64,000 nucleotides of DNA from Acinetobacter pittii ANC 4050 (GTDB lineage: Bacteria; Pseudomonadota; Gammaproteobacteria; Pseudomonadales; Moraxellaceae). The notes beneath the pieces were generated by a model. The model ran no database searches and was not told the DNA's origin. It worked only from the letters and a program-made list of their open reading frames with translations. Position 1 is the first letter of the stretch, and every line of letters begins with the position of its first letter. The stretch spans positions 1,875,184 through 1,939,183 of the forward strand of contig NZ_KB976987.1 in the NCBI RefSeq assembly GCF_000399685.1, given 5' to 3'. Of the stretch, positions 53,713 through 63,386 are shown in pieces. The position numbers and the translations under genes were made by a program.

Positions 53713-54405
53713 TTAAACATTGAGAACATTCTTTAGCGTTTCACCCAAAATCACTACACTGCTATGTTCACGCATTAAAGTTTCAGCACGCCCTGCCTGA
53801 CGATGTACCAATGCATCGAAAATCGAACAATGCTGTAAATGTGCATAGTGCAAACGGCGATATTCCGACAAAGCTTGATTCTGGTCATAGGTAATGGCTT
53901 GGGCAGAAGCCATAGGCAATTGGTTGTTTTTCGCTAAGGCTTGTATAAGTGCGACGTTTTGCGCGCCTTCAATAATGGTGTCATGAAAAATGACGTTAAA
54001 ATGGTGATAACGTTCTAGTTCAGCATCGCCAAACTCGTCTTTTTCATTAAAAAGTTTTTCAGTTTCCTGAATGCAATGTTGTAGCGTCTTTTTCTGCTCT
54101 TCGCTTAAGCCTTGCTCTGCCAAAGTTTTTGCAGCCAACCCTTCCAGCACCCCGCGCACTTCGAGCGCATCATGAACAAGTTGTTCTGAAATTTCACGAA
54201 CCGTGTAACCACGAGTTGGTTTTTTGATGAGGAGCCCTTCTTGCTCGAGCAAGCGAAAGGCTATCCGAACAGGCTGCCTTGAAACCCCAAGTAACTCAGC
54301 AGTCGGAATTTCGGCAATTCTGGCACCGCCTTCAAGTTCCCCTGAAATAATCATTTTTCTTAGTTTAAGTAAAACTTGTTGTCCTGAAGACATTCGCTGC
54401 CACAC
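53713..54405 (-). CDS. vanR: GntR/FadR-type regulator, VanR
   Basis: The N-terminal GntR helix-turn-helix (LLKLRKMIISGELEGGARIAEIPTAELLGVSRQPVRIAFRLLEQEGLL) is followed by a helical FCD-type ligand domain (ALEVRGVLEGLAAKTLAEQG). Length 230 fits VanR, which represses vanAB until vanillate binds. It is convergent with vanB. The TGGATCCA palindromes in this region are its likely targets. The first of two close ATGs (54405; the other is 54393) is used here. Confidence 0.88.
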   Translation of the reverse strand: MWQRMSSGQQVLLKLRKMIISGELEGGARIAEIPTAELLGVSRQPVRIAFRLLEQEGLLIKKPTRGYTVREISEQLVHDALEVRGVLEGLAAKTLAEQGLSEEQKKTLQHCIQETEKLFNEKDEFGDAELERYHHFNVIFHDTIIEGAQNVALIQALAKNNQLPMASAQAITYDQNQALSEYRRLHYAHLQHCSIFDALVHRQAGRAETLMREHSSVVILGETLKNVLNV

Positions 54406-54528
54406 ATCACCAAAAACGTCACTTCGATGCTAGCAAGTTCATTTGCAAAATGAAATAAATTTTCTGTGTGAATCAGTGCTTAAGCATTTCTATTGAGTTT
54501 AAGAAGTTAAACTGCGCACTACACTCGA

Positions 54529-54984
54529 TTAAAGGTTTTTAAGATTATTCACCATAATATCAAGGTTGTTACGAATTAAATAAGCCAAGTTAATATCAAT
54601 GCCTTCCAGCATTTTTTCTTCGACTTTTAAAACCACTTCGTTGCATTTATTGAGCTTATCAATACCGCTTTCGGTCAGTGTAATTAAAATACGGCGGCCA
54701 TGGGTTGGGTCTGGTTTTTTCTCAATCCAACCATTCATCAGTAAATCTTGCAGAATTTTATTAGCAGATTGCGGCTTTATAAAAGAACGCTCAGCAAGTT
54801 TGGCATTAGATAAATTACTTTTTGAAGCTAAAACAGAAAGTGCAGTAAATTGCGGTAAGGTAATTTCAAGCTCTTTTAAATGTTCTGATAAATGTTTACT
54901 AATAATTCGATCAACACGAGCAATCATATAACTTAACTTAGGCTCATCTTCTACTTTTTTTGGAACTAAATTCGAACGTACCAT
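54529..54984 (-). CDS. hcaR: MarR family repressor HcaR
   Basis: A 151-residue MarR protein: LPQFTALSVLASKSNLSNAKLAERSFIKPQSANKILQDLLMNGWIEKKPDPTHGRRILITLT forms the winged helix with the usual DPxHGRR wing. HcaR of A. baylyi represses the hca operon and is released by hydroxycinnamoyl-CoA thioesters; the position beside hcaK and hcaA supports the name. It follows hcaK on the same strand. Confidence 0.9.
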   Translation of the reverse strand: MVRSNLVPKKVEDEPKLSYMIARVDRIISKHLSEHLKELEITLPQFTALSVLASKSNLSNAKLAERSFIKPQSANKILQDLLMNGWIEKKPDPTHGRRILITLTESGIDKLNKCNEVVLKVEEKMLEGIDINLAYLIRNNLDIMVNNLKNL

Positions 54985-55053
54985 AACCTTTCATTCATCA
55001 TAAGAAAATCTGTAGTGAAAGTATGAGGATCTACCCCATACTTTCGTTAAAAC

Positions 55054-56286
55054 TTAGCGAGCACCTGAGCTTTGTACTAAATGTACAGGCTGTTTAGGTT
55101 TTTTGACAAGAAGTAATGCAGAGATCGCTGCAATTAAAATCACTGGAATACTTGAACCAATCACAATGGTCGAGCTTTGTCCAAGCGAGAGTAAAAAACC
55201 AGCCATTAAAGGCCCTGCAAAGGAACCAATACGTCCAATTGCAACCGCTGAACCTACTCCTGTTCCACGCATTTCGGTCGGATAATACATGGCAGCCAGA
55301 CCATATAACGCAGATTGTCCACCCACAATAAACAGACCACAACCTACTGCTGAAAGTGCAAGTAAAGCTACTGTCGGAGAAACTGCCAAACAGCACAGCG
55401 AAAATAAAATACCAAGATAAATCAGCTTAATCACAAAACTCATGCGTAATTTATCAAGCAATACACCCATGAGAATCGAACCTAAAATTCCGCCAACGTT
55501 GTAGCCCATCTGTACATAGTTTGCCTGTAGTTTCGATAGACCTTGCGCACCCATCAGTAACGGCAACCAGTTCAATAAAAAATACAGTACCACCAACGTA
55601 CAGAAAAAACTTATCCAAAGCTGAATGGTCGACATACGACGTTCTTTAGCAAACAAAACTTCCAAAAATGGTGTCGTTTTCTGTGCTTGAACTTTACGTT
55701 GCAGATAATCATTTGACTCGGGTAAAAAGCGCATAATCAGGGGAATGAGTAAAATAGGTGCAATCCCACCAATATAGAAAATATGGCGCCACTCTGCATC
55801 ACCTGCCAATGACATAGCAACCACAGAAGTGAGTAATCCACCAAAAGGAATCCCGCTATACATAATACTTACTGCTGTCCCTTTGTGCTGGTCAGGCACA
55901 GCTTCAGAGGCAAGTGTAATCATCATTGGAAGTGCCCCGCCCATTCCTAAACCGGTACAAAAACGGATGAGCAGTAACAGGCTGAAATTGGCCGCATAGG
56001 CGGTCAGTAAAGACATAATTCCAAAAAGTAAGATACTAAAAATCAGAATTTTCTTACGCCCGACAATATCAGCAAACCGACCGCCCAATATTGCACCTGG
56101 CAGTGTTCCTAAAATAGCAGCACTAAATGCCCACGCCATTTGAGCATTGTCTAACATAAACTCAGCCCGCATTCGTGGAGCGGCTACCCCCATTGATTGA
56201 AGATCAAACCCTTCAAAAATTGCTATGGCAAAGCACAGTAGCAATGTGATTTTTGCCCTTGAAGGCTGTCCTGATATTTTTTCCAT
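55054..56286 (-). CDS. hcaK: MFS transporter of hydroxycinnamates, HcaK
   Basis: An AAHS-type MFS protein of 410 residues with twelve membrane segments: LLCFAIAIFEGFDLQSMGVAAPRMRAEFMLD, GRFADIVGRKK, and a DR/ER-rich loop after TM6. It is divergent from hcaA with 254 bases between and transcribed towards hcaR. It probably takes up ferulate, p-coumarate or caffeate. Confidence 0.88.
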   Translation of the reverse strand: MEKISGQPSRAKITLLLCFAIAIFEGFDLQSMGVAAPRMRAEFMLDNAQMAWAFSAAILGTLPGAILGGRFADIVGRKKILIFSILLFGIMSLLTAYAANFSLLLLIRFCTGLGMGGALPMMITLASEAVPDQHKGTAVSIMYSGIPFGGLLTSVVAMSLAGDAEWRHIFYIGGIAPILLIPLIMRFLPESNDYLQRKVQAQKTTPFLEVLFAKERRMSTIQLWISFFCTLVVLYFLLNWLPLLMGAQGLSKLQANYVQMGYNVGGILGSILMGVLLDKLRMSFVIKLIYLGILFSLCCLAVSPTVALLALSAVGCGLFIVGGQSALYGLAAMYYPTEMRGTGVGSAVAIGRIGSFAGPLMAGFLLSLGQSSTIVIGSSIPVILIAAISALLLVKKPKQPVHLVQSSGAR

Positions 56287-56353
56287 TGTGTTGTCCTTTA
56301 TTGACTAGTCGTTCCATTTAGCCCTTTGTGTATTGTTGTTTAAACACATCAAA

Positions 56354-56371
56354 AATATCAGTTAAACTTAC
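56354..56371. promoter_or_regulatory. Candidate HcaR operator, left copy
   Basis: AATATCAGTTAAACTTAC, the exact reverse complement of the copy at 56478-56495. It lies 68 bases upstream of hcaK. The core AGTTAAACT is itself a small dyad. Confidence 0.7.
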
Positions 56372-56477
56372 TAAAAAATCAACATATTTTTATATTAAAT
56401 AATCAATAAAATTAATTAATATTTAAAATACAATGAATTATAAAATATTTAAGAAATTTTATAAAAAAGACTTGAAT

Positions 56478-56495
56478 GTAAGTTTAACTGATATT
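56478..56495. promoter_or_regulatory. Candidate HcaR operator, right copy
   Basis: GTAAGTTTAACTGATATT, the exact inverted copy of 56354-56371, 46 bases upstream of the hcaA ATG. Together the copies sit symmetrically in the divergent hcaK-hcaA region. Confidence 0.7.
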
Positions 56496-56540
56496 AGATT
56501 AAATCCCAGAACATCAAAAAATCATTCAAGGAGTATGAAG

Positions 56541-57374
56541 ATGAGTTATGAAAACCGCTGGGAAACAGTAGATGTTAAAGTTGAAGAAGGAATTGCATGG
56601 GTTACCCTAAACCGCCCAGAAAAGAAAAATGCCATGAGCCCGACACTCAATCGTGAAATGATTGATGTGCTCGAGACGCTTGAGCTTGATCAAGAGGCGC
56701 GTGTTTTAGTGTTGACGGGTGCTGGCGATTCTTGGACAGCGGGTATGGATTTGAAGGAATATTTCCGTGAAGTCGACACTCAACCAGAGATTTTCCAAGA
56801 ACGTATTCGCCGTGACTCATGTCGCTGGCAGTGGCAACTTCTTCGCATGTATTCAAAACCAACCATTGCCATGGTCAATGGCTGGTGCTTTGGAGGTGGT
56901 TTCTCACCTTTAGTGGCGTGTGACCTAGCAATTGCAGCAGATGAAGCAACTTTTGGTTTATCTGAAATTAACTGGGGCATCCCACCGGGCAACCTCGTAA
57001 GCAAAGCAATGGCAGACACTGTAGGTCATCGTGCATCTTTGTATTACATCATGACGGGTAAAACCTTTGGTGGTAAAGAAGCCGAAACCATGGGTCTTGT
57101 GAATAAAAGCGTACCACTTGAACAGTTAAAAGCAGAAGTGACTGAGCTTGCAAATTGCCTACTTGAGAAAAACCCTGTAGTGCTTCGTACGGCTAAAAAT
57201 GGCTTTAAGCGTTGCCGTGAACTGACTTGGGACCAAAACGAAGACTATTTATATGCCAAGCTTGACCAATGTATCCACCGCGATACTGAAAATGGTCGCC
57301 AAGAAGGTTTGAAACAATTCTTAGATGAAAAATCAATTAAGCCAGGTTTACAGAGCTATAAACGTACTGGTTAA
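56541..57374 (+). CDS. hcaA: Hydroxycinnamoyl-CoA hydratase-lyase (feruloyl-CoA hydratase/lyase)
   Basis: This crotonase-fold enzyme hydrates feruloyl- or p-coumaroyl-CoA and splits it to vanillin or 4-hydroxybenzaldehyde plus acetyl-CoA. Diagnostic segments: NRPEKKNAMSPTLNREMIDVLE, GAGDSWTAGMDLKEYF, NGWCFGGGFSPLVACDLAIAADEATFGLSEINWGIPPG (with the catalytic Glu). The 277-residue length matches the Pseudomonas enzyme. The frame extends 36 codons upstream, but the ATG at 56541 lies 7 bases after AAGGAG. Confidence 0.95.
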   Translation: MSYENRWETVDVKVEEGIAWVTLNRPEKKNAMSPTLNREMIDVLETLELDQEARVLVLTGAGDSWTAGMDLKEYFREVDTQPEIFQERIRRDSCRWQWQLLRMYSKPTIAMVNGWCFGGGFSPLVACDLAIAADEATFGLSEINWGIPPGNLVSKAMADTVGHRASLYYIMTGKTFGGKEAETMGLVNKSVPLEQLKAEVTELANCLLEKNPVVLRTAKNGFKRCRELTWDQNEDYLYAKLDQCIHRDTENGRQEGLKQFLDEKSIKPGLQSYKRTG

Positions 57375-57411
57375 CTTTTGATTCTTTAATGGCAATGTAA
57401 GGACACAACCC

Positions 57412-58863
57412 ATGCAAAATGTACAGTTACTTATTCACGGTCAATCTGTTGATGCATCAAATCAGGCAACTTTTGAGCGTATTAGCCCAATTGATGGATC
57501 AGTGGCCACTAAAGCCGCTGCTGCAACATTGGAAGATGTTGATCGTGCAATCGATTCGGCACAACAGGCTTTTAAGATTTGGTCGAAGCTCTCGCCTACC
57601 GAACGTCGCTTACGTTTGTTAAAAGCAGCCGATTTAATGGACCAAAAGACCGAGCAATTCATTCAAATTGGAATGCAAGAAACAGGTTCAACTGCAACAT
57701 GGTATGGGTTTAATGTTCATCTTGCTGCCAACATGTTACGTGAAGCCGCAGCCATGACTACACAAATTGACGGAAGCCTCATTCCGTCAGATGTGCCGGG
57801 CAATCTCGCAATGGGTGTGCGAGTTCCTTGCGGTGTCATTGTTGGCATTGCACCTTGGAATGCCCCTGTCATTTTGGCAACACGTGCACTTGCTATGCCT
57901 TTGGCTTGTGGTAATACGGTAGTGTTAAAAGCATCGGAAGCCTGCCCAGCAACACAGCGTCTAATTGGTGAAGTGTTACATGAAGCAGGTCTTGGCGAAG
58001 GCGTGGTCAATGTGATTACCCATGCCGCCGAAGATGCACCACAAATCGTGGAACGTTTAGTGTCTCATCCAGCCGTGAAACGTATTAATTTTACCGGTTC
58101 AACCAAAGTCGGAAAAATTATTGCAGAGACTGCTGCAAAATATTTAAAACCAGTTTTACTCGAATTGGGTGGTAAAGCGCCAGTTGTGGTTTTAAATGAA
58201 GCTGATATTAATGAAGCCGTAAATGCAGTCGCTTTTGGAGCATTTTTTAATCAGGGGCAAATTTGTATGTCGACCGAACGTGTTTTGGTTCAAGACAATA
58301 TTGCCGACCAATTTATTGAAAAGCTGATTGAGAAAACCCGCTCTATTCAAGCAGGTAATCCGACGTCAAAAGACAATGTACTGGGTGTTTTAGAAAGTCG
58401 CCGCGCTGCGAACCGTATTCAGCATTTGCTGGAAGATGCTCAAAATAAAGGTGCAGACTTACCTTTAGGTATTCATATTGAAGACACCACCATGCAACCG
58501 ACGCTGGTGCTGAATATTAAACCTGACATGCTGCTTTACCGTGAAGAATCATTTGGCCCTGTATGCACAGTTCAACGTTTTTCAAGTATTGAAGAAGGTG
58601 TAGCACTGGCAAATGACAGTGAGTTCGGCCTTTCTGCGGCAGTGTTTAGCCAAAATATTTCGCAGGCATTAGAAGTCGCTAAACAGATTGATTCGGGTAT
58701 TTGCCATATTAACGGCGCGACCGTACATGACGAAGCTCAAATGCCATTTGGTGGAACAAAATCGAGTGGATACGGACGATTTGGTAGTAAAGTCTCTGTT
58801 GCCGAATTTACTGAACTACGCTGGATCACTATTCAGACCCAATCGCGTCATTACCCGATTTAG
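57412..58863 (+). CDS. hcaB: Vanillin/hydroxybenzaldehyde dehydrogenase
   Basis: An NAD(P)-dependent aldehyde dehydrogenase of 483 residues: GIAPWNAPVILATRALAMPLACGNTVVLKASE, FTGSTKVGKII, catalytic Glu in LELGGKAP, catalytic Cys in FFNQGQICMSTER. It oxidises vanillin to vanillate (or hydroxybenzaldehyde to hydroxybenzoate), the step after HcaA. It is 37 bases after hcaA. Confidence 0.93.
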   Translation: MQNVQLLIHGQSVDASNQATFERISPIDGSVATKAAAATLEDVDRAIDSAQQAFKIWSKLSPTERRLRLLKAADLMDQKTEQFIQIGMQETGSTATWYGFNVHLAANMLREAAAMTTQIDGSLIPSDVPGNLAMGVRVPCGVIVGIAPWNAPVILATRALAMPLACGNTVVLKASEACPATQRLIGEVLHEAGLGEGVVNVITHAAEDAPQIVERLVSHPAVKRINFTGSTKVGKIIAETAAKYLKPVLLELGGKAPVVVLNEADINEAVNAVAFGAFFNQGQICMSTERVLVQDNIADQFIEKLIEKTRSIQAGNPTSKDNVLGVLESRRAANRIQHLLEDAQNKGADLPLGIHIEDTTMQPTLVLNIKPDMLLYREESFGPVCTVQRFSSIEEGVALANDSEFGLSAAVFSQNISQALEVAKQIDSGICHINGATVHDEAQMPFGGTKSSGYGRFGSKVSVAEFTELRWITIQTQSRHYPI

Positions 58864-58954
58864 TCAGGCTAATGCGAATAACGACATATTAAATAAAAAT
58901 TGCATGATGCAAAAAAATAAAGTGCAGTGATGCGCTTCCCATGGAGTGAAAGAA

Positions 58955-60832
58955 ATGCAAATGAATGCCACTCAATCACAAGACCGCGAACGGTTCGTAA
59001 AATTAGGGCAACATGATATTCATTATCACTATAAAGATGACACGCTCTATATCAGCCCAAAAGAGCAATTAAAACCGTATCCACAAAAACTGACAGATCG
59101 GTTAATTCATTTTGCGCAAACCAAACCAGACCATATTTTTGCAGCAAAACGCAATGCTCAAGGTGAATGGGTCAAACTAAGTTATGCAGAAGTTTTACAA
59201 CGTGCATGGCACATTGCTCAGGCTTTACATGAACGTAATTTAAACCAAGAAAGACCTCTGGTCATTTTAAGTGGTAATGATCTCGAACATTTAACACTCT
59301 CTATGGGTGCGATGCTGGCGGGTGTGCCATTCTCCGCTATTTCCCCCGCCTACTCTCTGATTTCTCAAGATTTTGGCAAACTCAAACATGTGTTTGAAGT
59401 GCTTACACCGGGTATGGTCTATGCCAGCGATGGGCAAGCTTTTGCCAAAGCCATTCAAGCATGTATTACGCCTGATATTGAAGTGGTGACCAACAAGAGT
59501 CTTGTGGGCAATCAGATCTGCACGTCTTTTCAATCACTGTTGGATACGCCTGTTTCAAATGTTCAAGAGTTTTATCAAACCCTTGATGAAAACCAGATTG
59601 CCAAATTCTTATTTACCTCGGGTTCAACCAAACTTCCTAAAGCTGTGCCGACCACGCATTTAATGTTGTGTGTTAATCAGCAAATGCTGTTGCAGACTTT
59701 CCCTGAGTTTGAAGAAACGCCGCCTGTCCTACTCGACTGGCTGTCTTGGCACCACACGTTTGGAGGCAGTCACAATGTCGGTATCGCGCTTTATAACGGC
59801 GGTACCATTTACATTGACGATGGCAAACCCATTGCAGGAAAATTTGACGAGACCATTCGTAATCTCAAAGAAATTTCTCCAACTGTTTATTTAAATGTGC
59901 CCAAAGGTTGGGAAGAACTCACCGAGGCTTTAGAAAAAGATGAGGAATTAAGAGACCGCTTTTTTGCCAAAGTTAAAATTTTATTCTTTGCTGGCGCAGC
60001 GCTTTCAGAAGCAGGATGGAACCGACTCGATAAAATTGCTCAGCAACATTGTGGAGAAAAAATCCGCATTATGAGCGGCTTAGGCATGACTGAAACTGCA
60101 CCATCTTGCGCTTTTACCACTGGTCCACGCGTAATGGCTGGCTTTATTGGTTACCCTGCTCCGGGATGTGAAATTAAGCTAGTGCCATGTGGTGACAAAC
60201 TTGAGTTCTGTGTTCGCGGCAAACATGTCATGAAAGGCTATTGGCGCTTAAAGGCAGACCAACAAAGTACTGTGTTTGATGATGAAGGCTTTTTCCACAC
60301 AGGTGATGCTGTTCGTTTAGTCGATATCAATGATCCGACCAAAGGTCTGATGTATGACGGACGAATTGCCGAAGACTTTAAACTTAACACGGGTACTTTT
60401 GTTAATGTCGGCACACTACGCAACAAAGTACTGATTCAAGGTAATTTACTTATCCAAGATGTTTGTATTACCGGTTCAAACCTGAATGCTGTCGGTTTTC
60501 TGATTTTTCCAAAACTAGACGCTTGTGCTCAATATGCAGGCCTTAAACTTGGTGAAAACCCTCCAACAGAGATATTACAACACCCTAAAGTTCAGCAGTG
60601 GTTCCGCCAATTTTTAATGACCTTTAATAAAGATGCGACTGGTAGTTCAAATACGGTCTCAATGCTTTATTTAATGACTGAACCACCTCAACTCGACGCA
60701 GGCGAAGTGACCGATAAAGGCAACCTCAATCAAAGCAATATTACCAAGCGTCGTGCTGCTTTAATTGATGAGCTTTATCAAAAGCAGACTGATAATCCAC
60801 TCATTATCCGAGTGCCCACTTTAAAGCAATAA
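58955..60832 (+). CDS. hcaC: Hydroxycinnamate-CoA ligase (feruloyl-CoA synthetase)
   Basis: An adenylate-forming ligase of 625 residues: AMP-binding FLFTSGSTKLPKAVPTTH, and the later TGD motif in FFHTGDAVRLVD, with MSGLGMTETAPSCAF. It activates ferulate, p-coumarate or caffeate with CoA and ATP. The frame extends three codons upstream from a GTG, but the ATG at 58955 lies 8 bases after GGAG. A small palindrome TTGCATGATGCAA (58900-58912) lies in the gap before it. Confidence 0.92.
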   Translation: MQMNATQSQDRERFVKLGQHDIHYHYKDDTLYISPKEQLKPYPQKLTDRLIHFAQTKPDHIFAAKRNAQGEWVKLSYAEVLQRAWHIAQALHERNLNQERPLVILSGNDLEHLTLSMGAMLAGVPFSAISPAYSLISQDFGKLKHVFEVLTPGMVYASDGQAFAKAIQACITPDIEVVTNKSLVGNQICTSFQSLLDTPVSNVQEFYQTLDENQIAKFLFTSGSTKLPKAVPTTHLMLCVNQQMLLQTFPEFEETPPVLLDWLSWHHTFGGSHNVGIALYNGGTIYIDDGKPIAGKFDETIRNLKEISPTVYLNVPKGWEELTEALEKDEELRDRFFAKVKILFFAGAALSEAGWNRLDKIAQQHCGEKIRIMSGLGMTETAPSCAFTTGPRVMAGFIGYPAPGCEIKLVPCGDKLEFCVRGKHVMKGYWRLKADQQSTVFDDEGFFHTGDAVRLVDINDPTKGLMYDGRIAEDFKLNTGTFVNVGTLRNKVLIQGNLLIQDVCITGSNLNAVGFLIFPKLDACAQYAGLKLGENPPTEILQHPKVQQWFRQFLMTFNKDATGSSNTVSMLYLMTEPPQLDAGEVTDKGNLNQSNITKRRAALIDELYQKQTDNPLIIRVPTLKQ

Positions 60833-60853
60833 GCAATTGAAATAAAAAAAGAA

Positions 60854-60873
60854 GCTCAAACTTCGGTTTGAGC
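60854..60873. terminator. UUCG-type hairpin between hcaC and hcaD
   Basis: GCTCAAAC, tetraloop TTCG, GTTTGAGC: perfect 8 bp stem. In the operon's direction no T-run follows; on the minus strand it is followed by TTCTTTTTTT, so it is built like a terminator for antisense transcripts. Confidence 0.6.
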
Positions 60874-60906
60874 CTTAGCCTCACTTTTGCCTAAAAAAGG
60901 TTCAAC

Positions 60907-62046
60907 ATGCCACACGATACAGAATTTGAACTATTTCGGGACAGCTATCGCAGGTTCTTAAAAGAACAGGTTGCTCCATATTATGAACAATGGGAACACA
61001 ATGGCCTTATCCCACGTGATCTATGGCTTCGTCTTGGGGAAAATGGCTTTTTGTGTGTTGATGTGCCCGAGGAATATGGCGGCTATGGCGCTCCTGTTCA
61101 TTACTCGCTCATGCTGGTTCAAGAAACTGCTCAAGCGGGCTTTGCGTCTTTAGCTGTTGCCATTGGTGGGCAAAACGAATTGGTCTCTCCTTACCTGCAA
61201 AATATTGGTTCTGAAGAGCAAAAACGTTATTGGTTACCGAAAATGGTCACTGGTGAAGTTGTCACTGCAATTGCCATGACAGAGGCCAATGCAGGCTCAG
61301 ACTTACAAGCCATACGCACTCAAGCCATTTTAGAAAACGACCACTATCGTGTGAATGGTTCAAAAACGTTTATCTCAAATGGTTTGCACGCCGACCTGAT
61401 CGTTCTGGTAGCAAAAACCGATCCGCAAGCCAAAGCAAAAGGCATTTCGATTTTGTTAGTTGATGCTGCATTAGACGGCGTTAAAAAAGGTCGCTCTTTA
61501 CAAAAAATCGGGTTACATGCCCAAGATACAGCCGAACTATTTTTTGATGATGTCTGTGTGCCTGCAACTCAGCGTTTGGGTGAAGAAGGACAAGGCTTTG
61601 CCTATCTAATGCAAGAGTTACCTCGCGAACGTTTAAGTATTTCCATGATGGCTTTGGGGTCCATTTTGGGGGCTATTGAAATCACTAAAGACTATGTACT
61701 AGAGCGCAAAGCTTTTGGGCAACCCTTAAGTCAAATGCAAAACACTCGTTTTGTGCTCGCAAACGCACACATCAAGGCTAAAGCTGCCCAAGCTTTTGTA
61801 GACCAATGTGCAACGCTATATCAACAATACCAGTTAAGCGTCACTCAAGTTGCAGCATTGAAATGCTTTATTACCGATGCTCAATGTGAAGTGATTGACC
61901 AATTACTTCAGCTTTTTGGGGGATACGGTTACATGCAGGAATACCCGATTTCACGCTTTTTTGTGGATGCACGAGTACAAAAAATTTATGGGGGAACCAA
62001 TGAAATTATGAAAGAAATCGTCGCCCGAGAACTGCTCGGAAAATAA
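60907..62046 (+). CDS. hcaD: Acyl-CoA dehydrogenase HcaD
   Basis: A 379-residue FAD acyl-CoA dehydrogenase: AIAMTEANAGSDLQAIRT, SKTFISNGLHADL, LQLFGGYGYMQEYPISRFFVDARVQKIYGGTNEIMKEIVAREL with the usual C-terminal signature. In A. baylyi HcaD desaturates the CoA thioesters of saturated hydroxyphenylpropionates (e.g. dihydrocaffeate), feeding them to HcaA. Confidence 0.9.
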   Translation: MPHDTEFELFRDSYRRFLKEQVAPYYEQWEHNGLIPRDLWLRLGENGFLCVDVPEEYGGYGAPVHYSLMLVQETAQAGFASLAVAIGGQNELVSPYLQNIGSEEQKRYWLPKMVTGEVVTAIAMTEANAGSDLQAIRTQAILENDHYRVNGSKTFISNGLHADLIVLVAKTDPQAKAKGISILLVDAALDGVKKGRSLQKIGLHAQDTAELFFDDVCVPATQRLGEEGQGFAYLMQELPRERLSISMMALGSILGAIEITKDYVLERKAFGQPLSQMQNTRFVLANAHIKAKAAQAFVDQCATLYQQYQLSVTQVAALKCFITDAQCEVIDQLLQLFGGYGYMQEYPISRFFVDARVQKIYGGTNEIMKEIVARELLGK

Positions 62047-62127
62047 TTCGATTTAAAACCAAATAAGGCAGACATAACAACCATGCCTTATTTAAAACAA
62101 AAAAATGTTATTTCAGGAAGAAATGCT

Positions 62128-63378
62128 ATGTCGAAATTATGGATGTACTCTACCCTCATGCTCTCTGGTTCAGTGTGGGCTGGCAATTTTATTGACAACA
62201 GTTCAGTAGAACTCACCACGCGAAATTTCTATTTTGACCGCGACTACCAAGAGCAATCCGCTTACCCTGCTGCCAAGGACTGGACACAAGGGTTTATTCT
62301 TAAAGCCAATTCAGGTTATACCGAAGGGACTGTCGGTTTTGGGCTGGATGTGCTTGCTACGGCAGGTTTTAAACTCGATGCCGATGCAGAGCATGGAGGT
62401 ACAGGAAACCTACCCAGAGACACTCGTACTAATGAACCTGCTGACTCTTACGGAGAAATTGGCGTTACAGCAAAAGCCAAAATGAGCCAGACTGAGCTAC
62501 GCATTGGTACGCTCATGCCAATGAACCCTGTTTTAGTGGCGTCACCTGCTCGTTTGCTTCCTCAAACCTATCGAGGAATTTCACTGACCAGTAAAGATAT
62601 TAAAGATTTTGATTTACAGGCAGCCTATCTCGATAAAGTGAATCATCGTGATTCGACCAACTATGAAAAAATTAAAATTTCAGGGGTAAATGGACGATTT
62701 AAAGGTGCCGAAACTGATGGACTCTATTATTTAGGTGGAAACTATCAGTTTAATCCCGCGCTCAAACTCACCGCTTTTTACATGGATGTTGATGATCTTT
62801 ATAACCAAACCATGGTCGGTGCATTACACCAACACAAAATTAATGACACCACTAACTTTAGCTCACAATTACGTTACTACCGCAGCCGAGATGACGGACA
62901 AGCAAAAGCAGGCTTAGTCGATAATGATCTGTATCATGCGCATTTCGAACTTAAACATCAAAACCATAAATTTATTTTCGGAACTTTTCAGCATCACGGC
63001 GACACCGCTTTTCCGTATTTAACCGGAGGTGAAACTGGGCTTCTCATTGACACGTGGCCAGGTGAGTTTTTAAACCCAAAAGAAAAAGCCTATAGCTTCC
63101 GCTATGAATATGACTTTAAAGATTATGTACCTGGTTTACGTTTCATGACTCGTTACACCACAGGTCACAATATTTATGCACCCAACTTAGGTGGCACCAA
63201 TTTAAAAGAGCGAGAAACAGACTTTGATTTAGGCTATACCGTTCAAAGTGGGTGGTTAAAAAATCTAGGGTTACGCGCGCGCTATGCAATCTATGACAAC
63301 AACATGCTCTCTACAGCAAATATCAAACCTGTAAACGAAACCCGTATCAACATTGACTACACATGGAAATTTAAATAA
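62128..63378 (+). CDS. hcaE: OprD-family outer-membrane porin HcaE
   Basis: Signal peptide (about residues 1-18, ending WAG) and a beta-barrel of about 395 residues ending WKFK. The opening ELTTRNFYFDRDYQE and SPARLLPQTYRGISLTS are shared with the VanP-like porin at 44506. The frame extends upstream; the ATG at 62128 lies 7 bases after AGGAAG and begins the signal peptide. It likely admits hydroxycinnamates. Confidence 0.88.
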   Translation: MSKLWMYSTLMLSGSVWAGNFIDNSSVELTTRNFYFDRDYQEQSAYPAAKDWTQGFILKANSGYTEGTVGFGLDVLATAGFKLDADAEHGGTGNLPRDTRTNEPADSYGEIGVTAKAKMSQTELRIGTLMPMNPVLVASPARLLPQTYRGISLTSKDIKDFDLQAAYLDKVNHRDSTNYEKIKISGVNGRFKGAETDGLYYLGGNYQFNPALKLTAFYMDVDDLYNQTMVGALHQHKINDTTNFSSQLRYYRSRDDGQAKAGLVDNDLYHAHFELKHQNHKFIFGTFQHHGDTAFPYLTGGETGLLIDTWPGEFLNPKEKAYSFRYEYDFKDYVPGLRFMTRYTTGHNIYAPNLGGTNLKERETDFDLGYTVQSGWLKNLGLRARYAIYDNNMLSTANIKPVNETRINIDYTWKFK

Positions 63379-63386
63379 TTCAAAAC

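Noticed and set aside
56433..56540. N-terminal extension of HcaA by 36 codons
   Set aside because: It is AT-rich, runs through the candidate HcaR operator, and the ATG at 56541 has a correctly spaced AAGGAG and the family's usual start.
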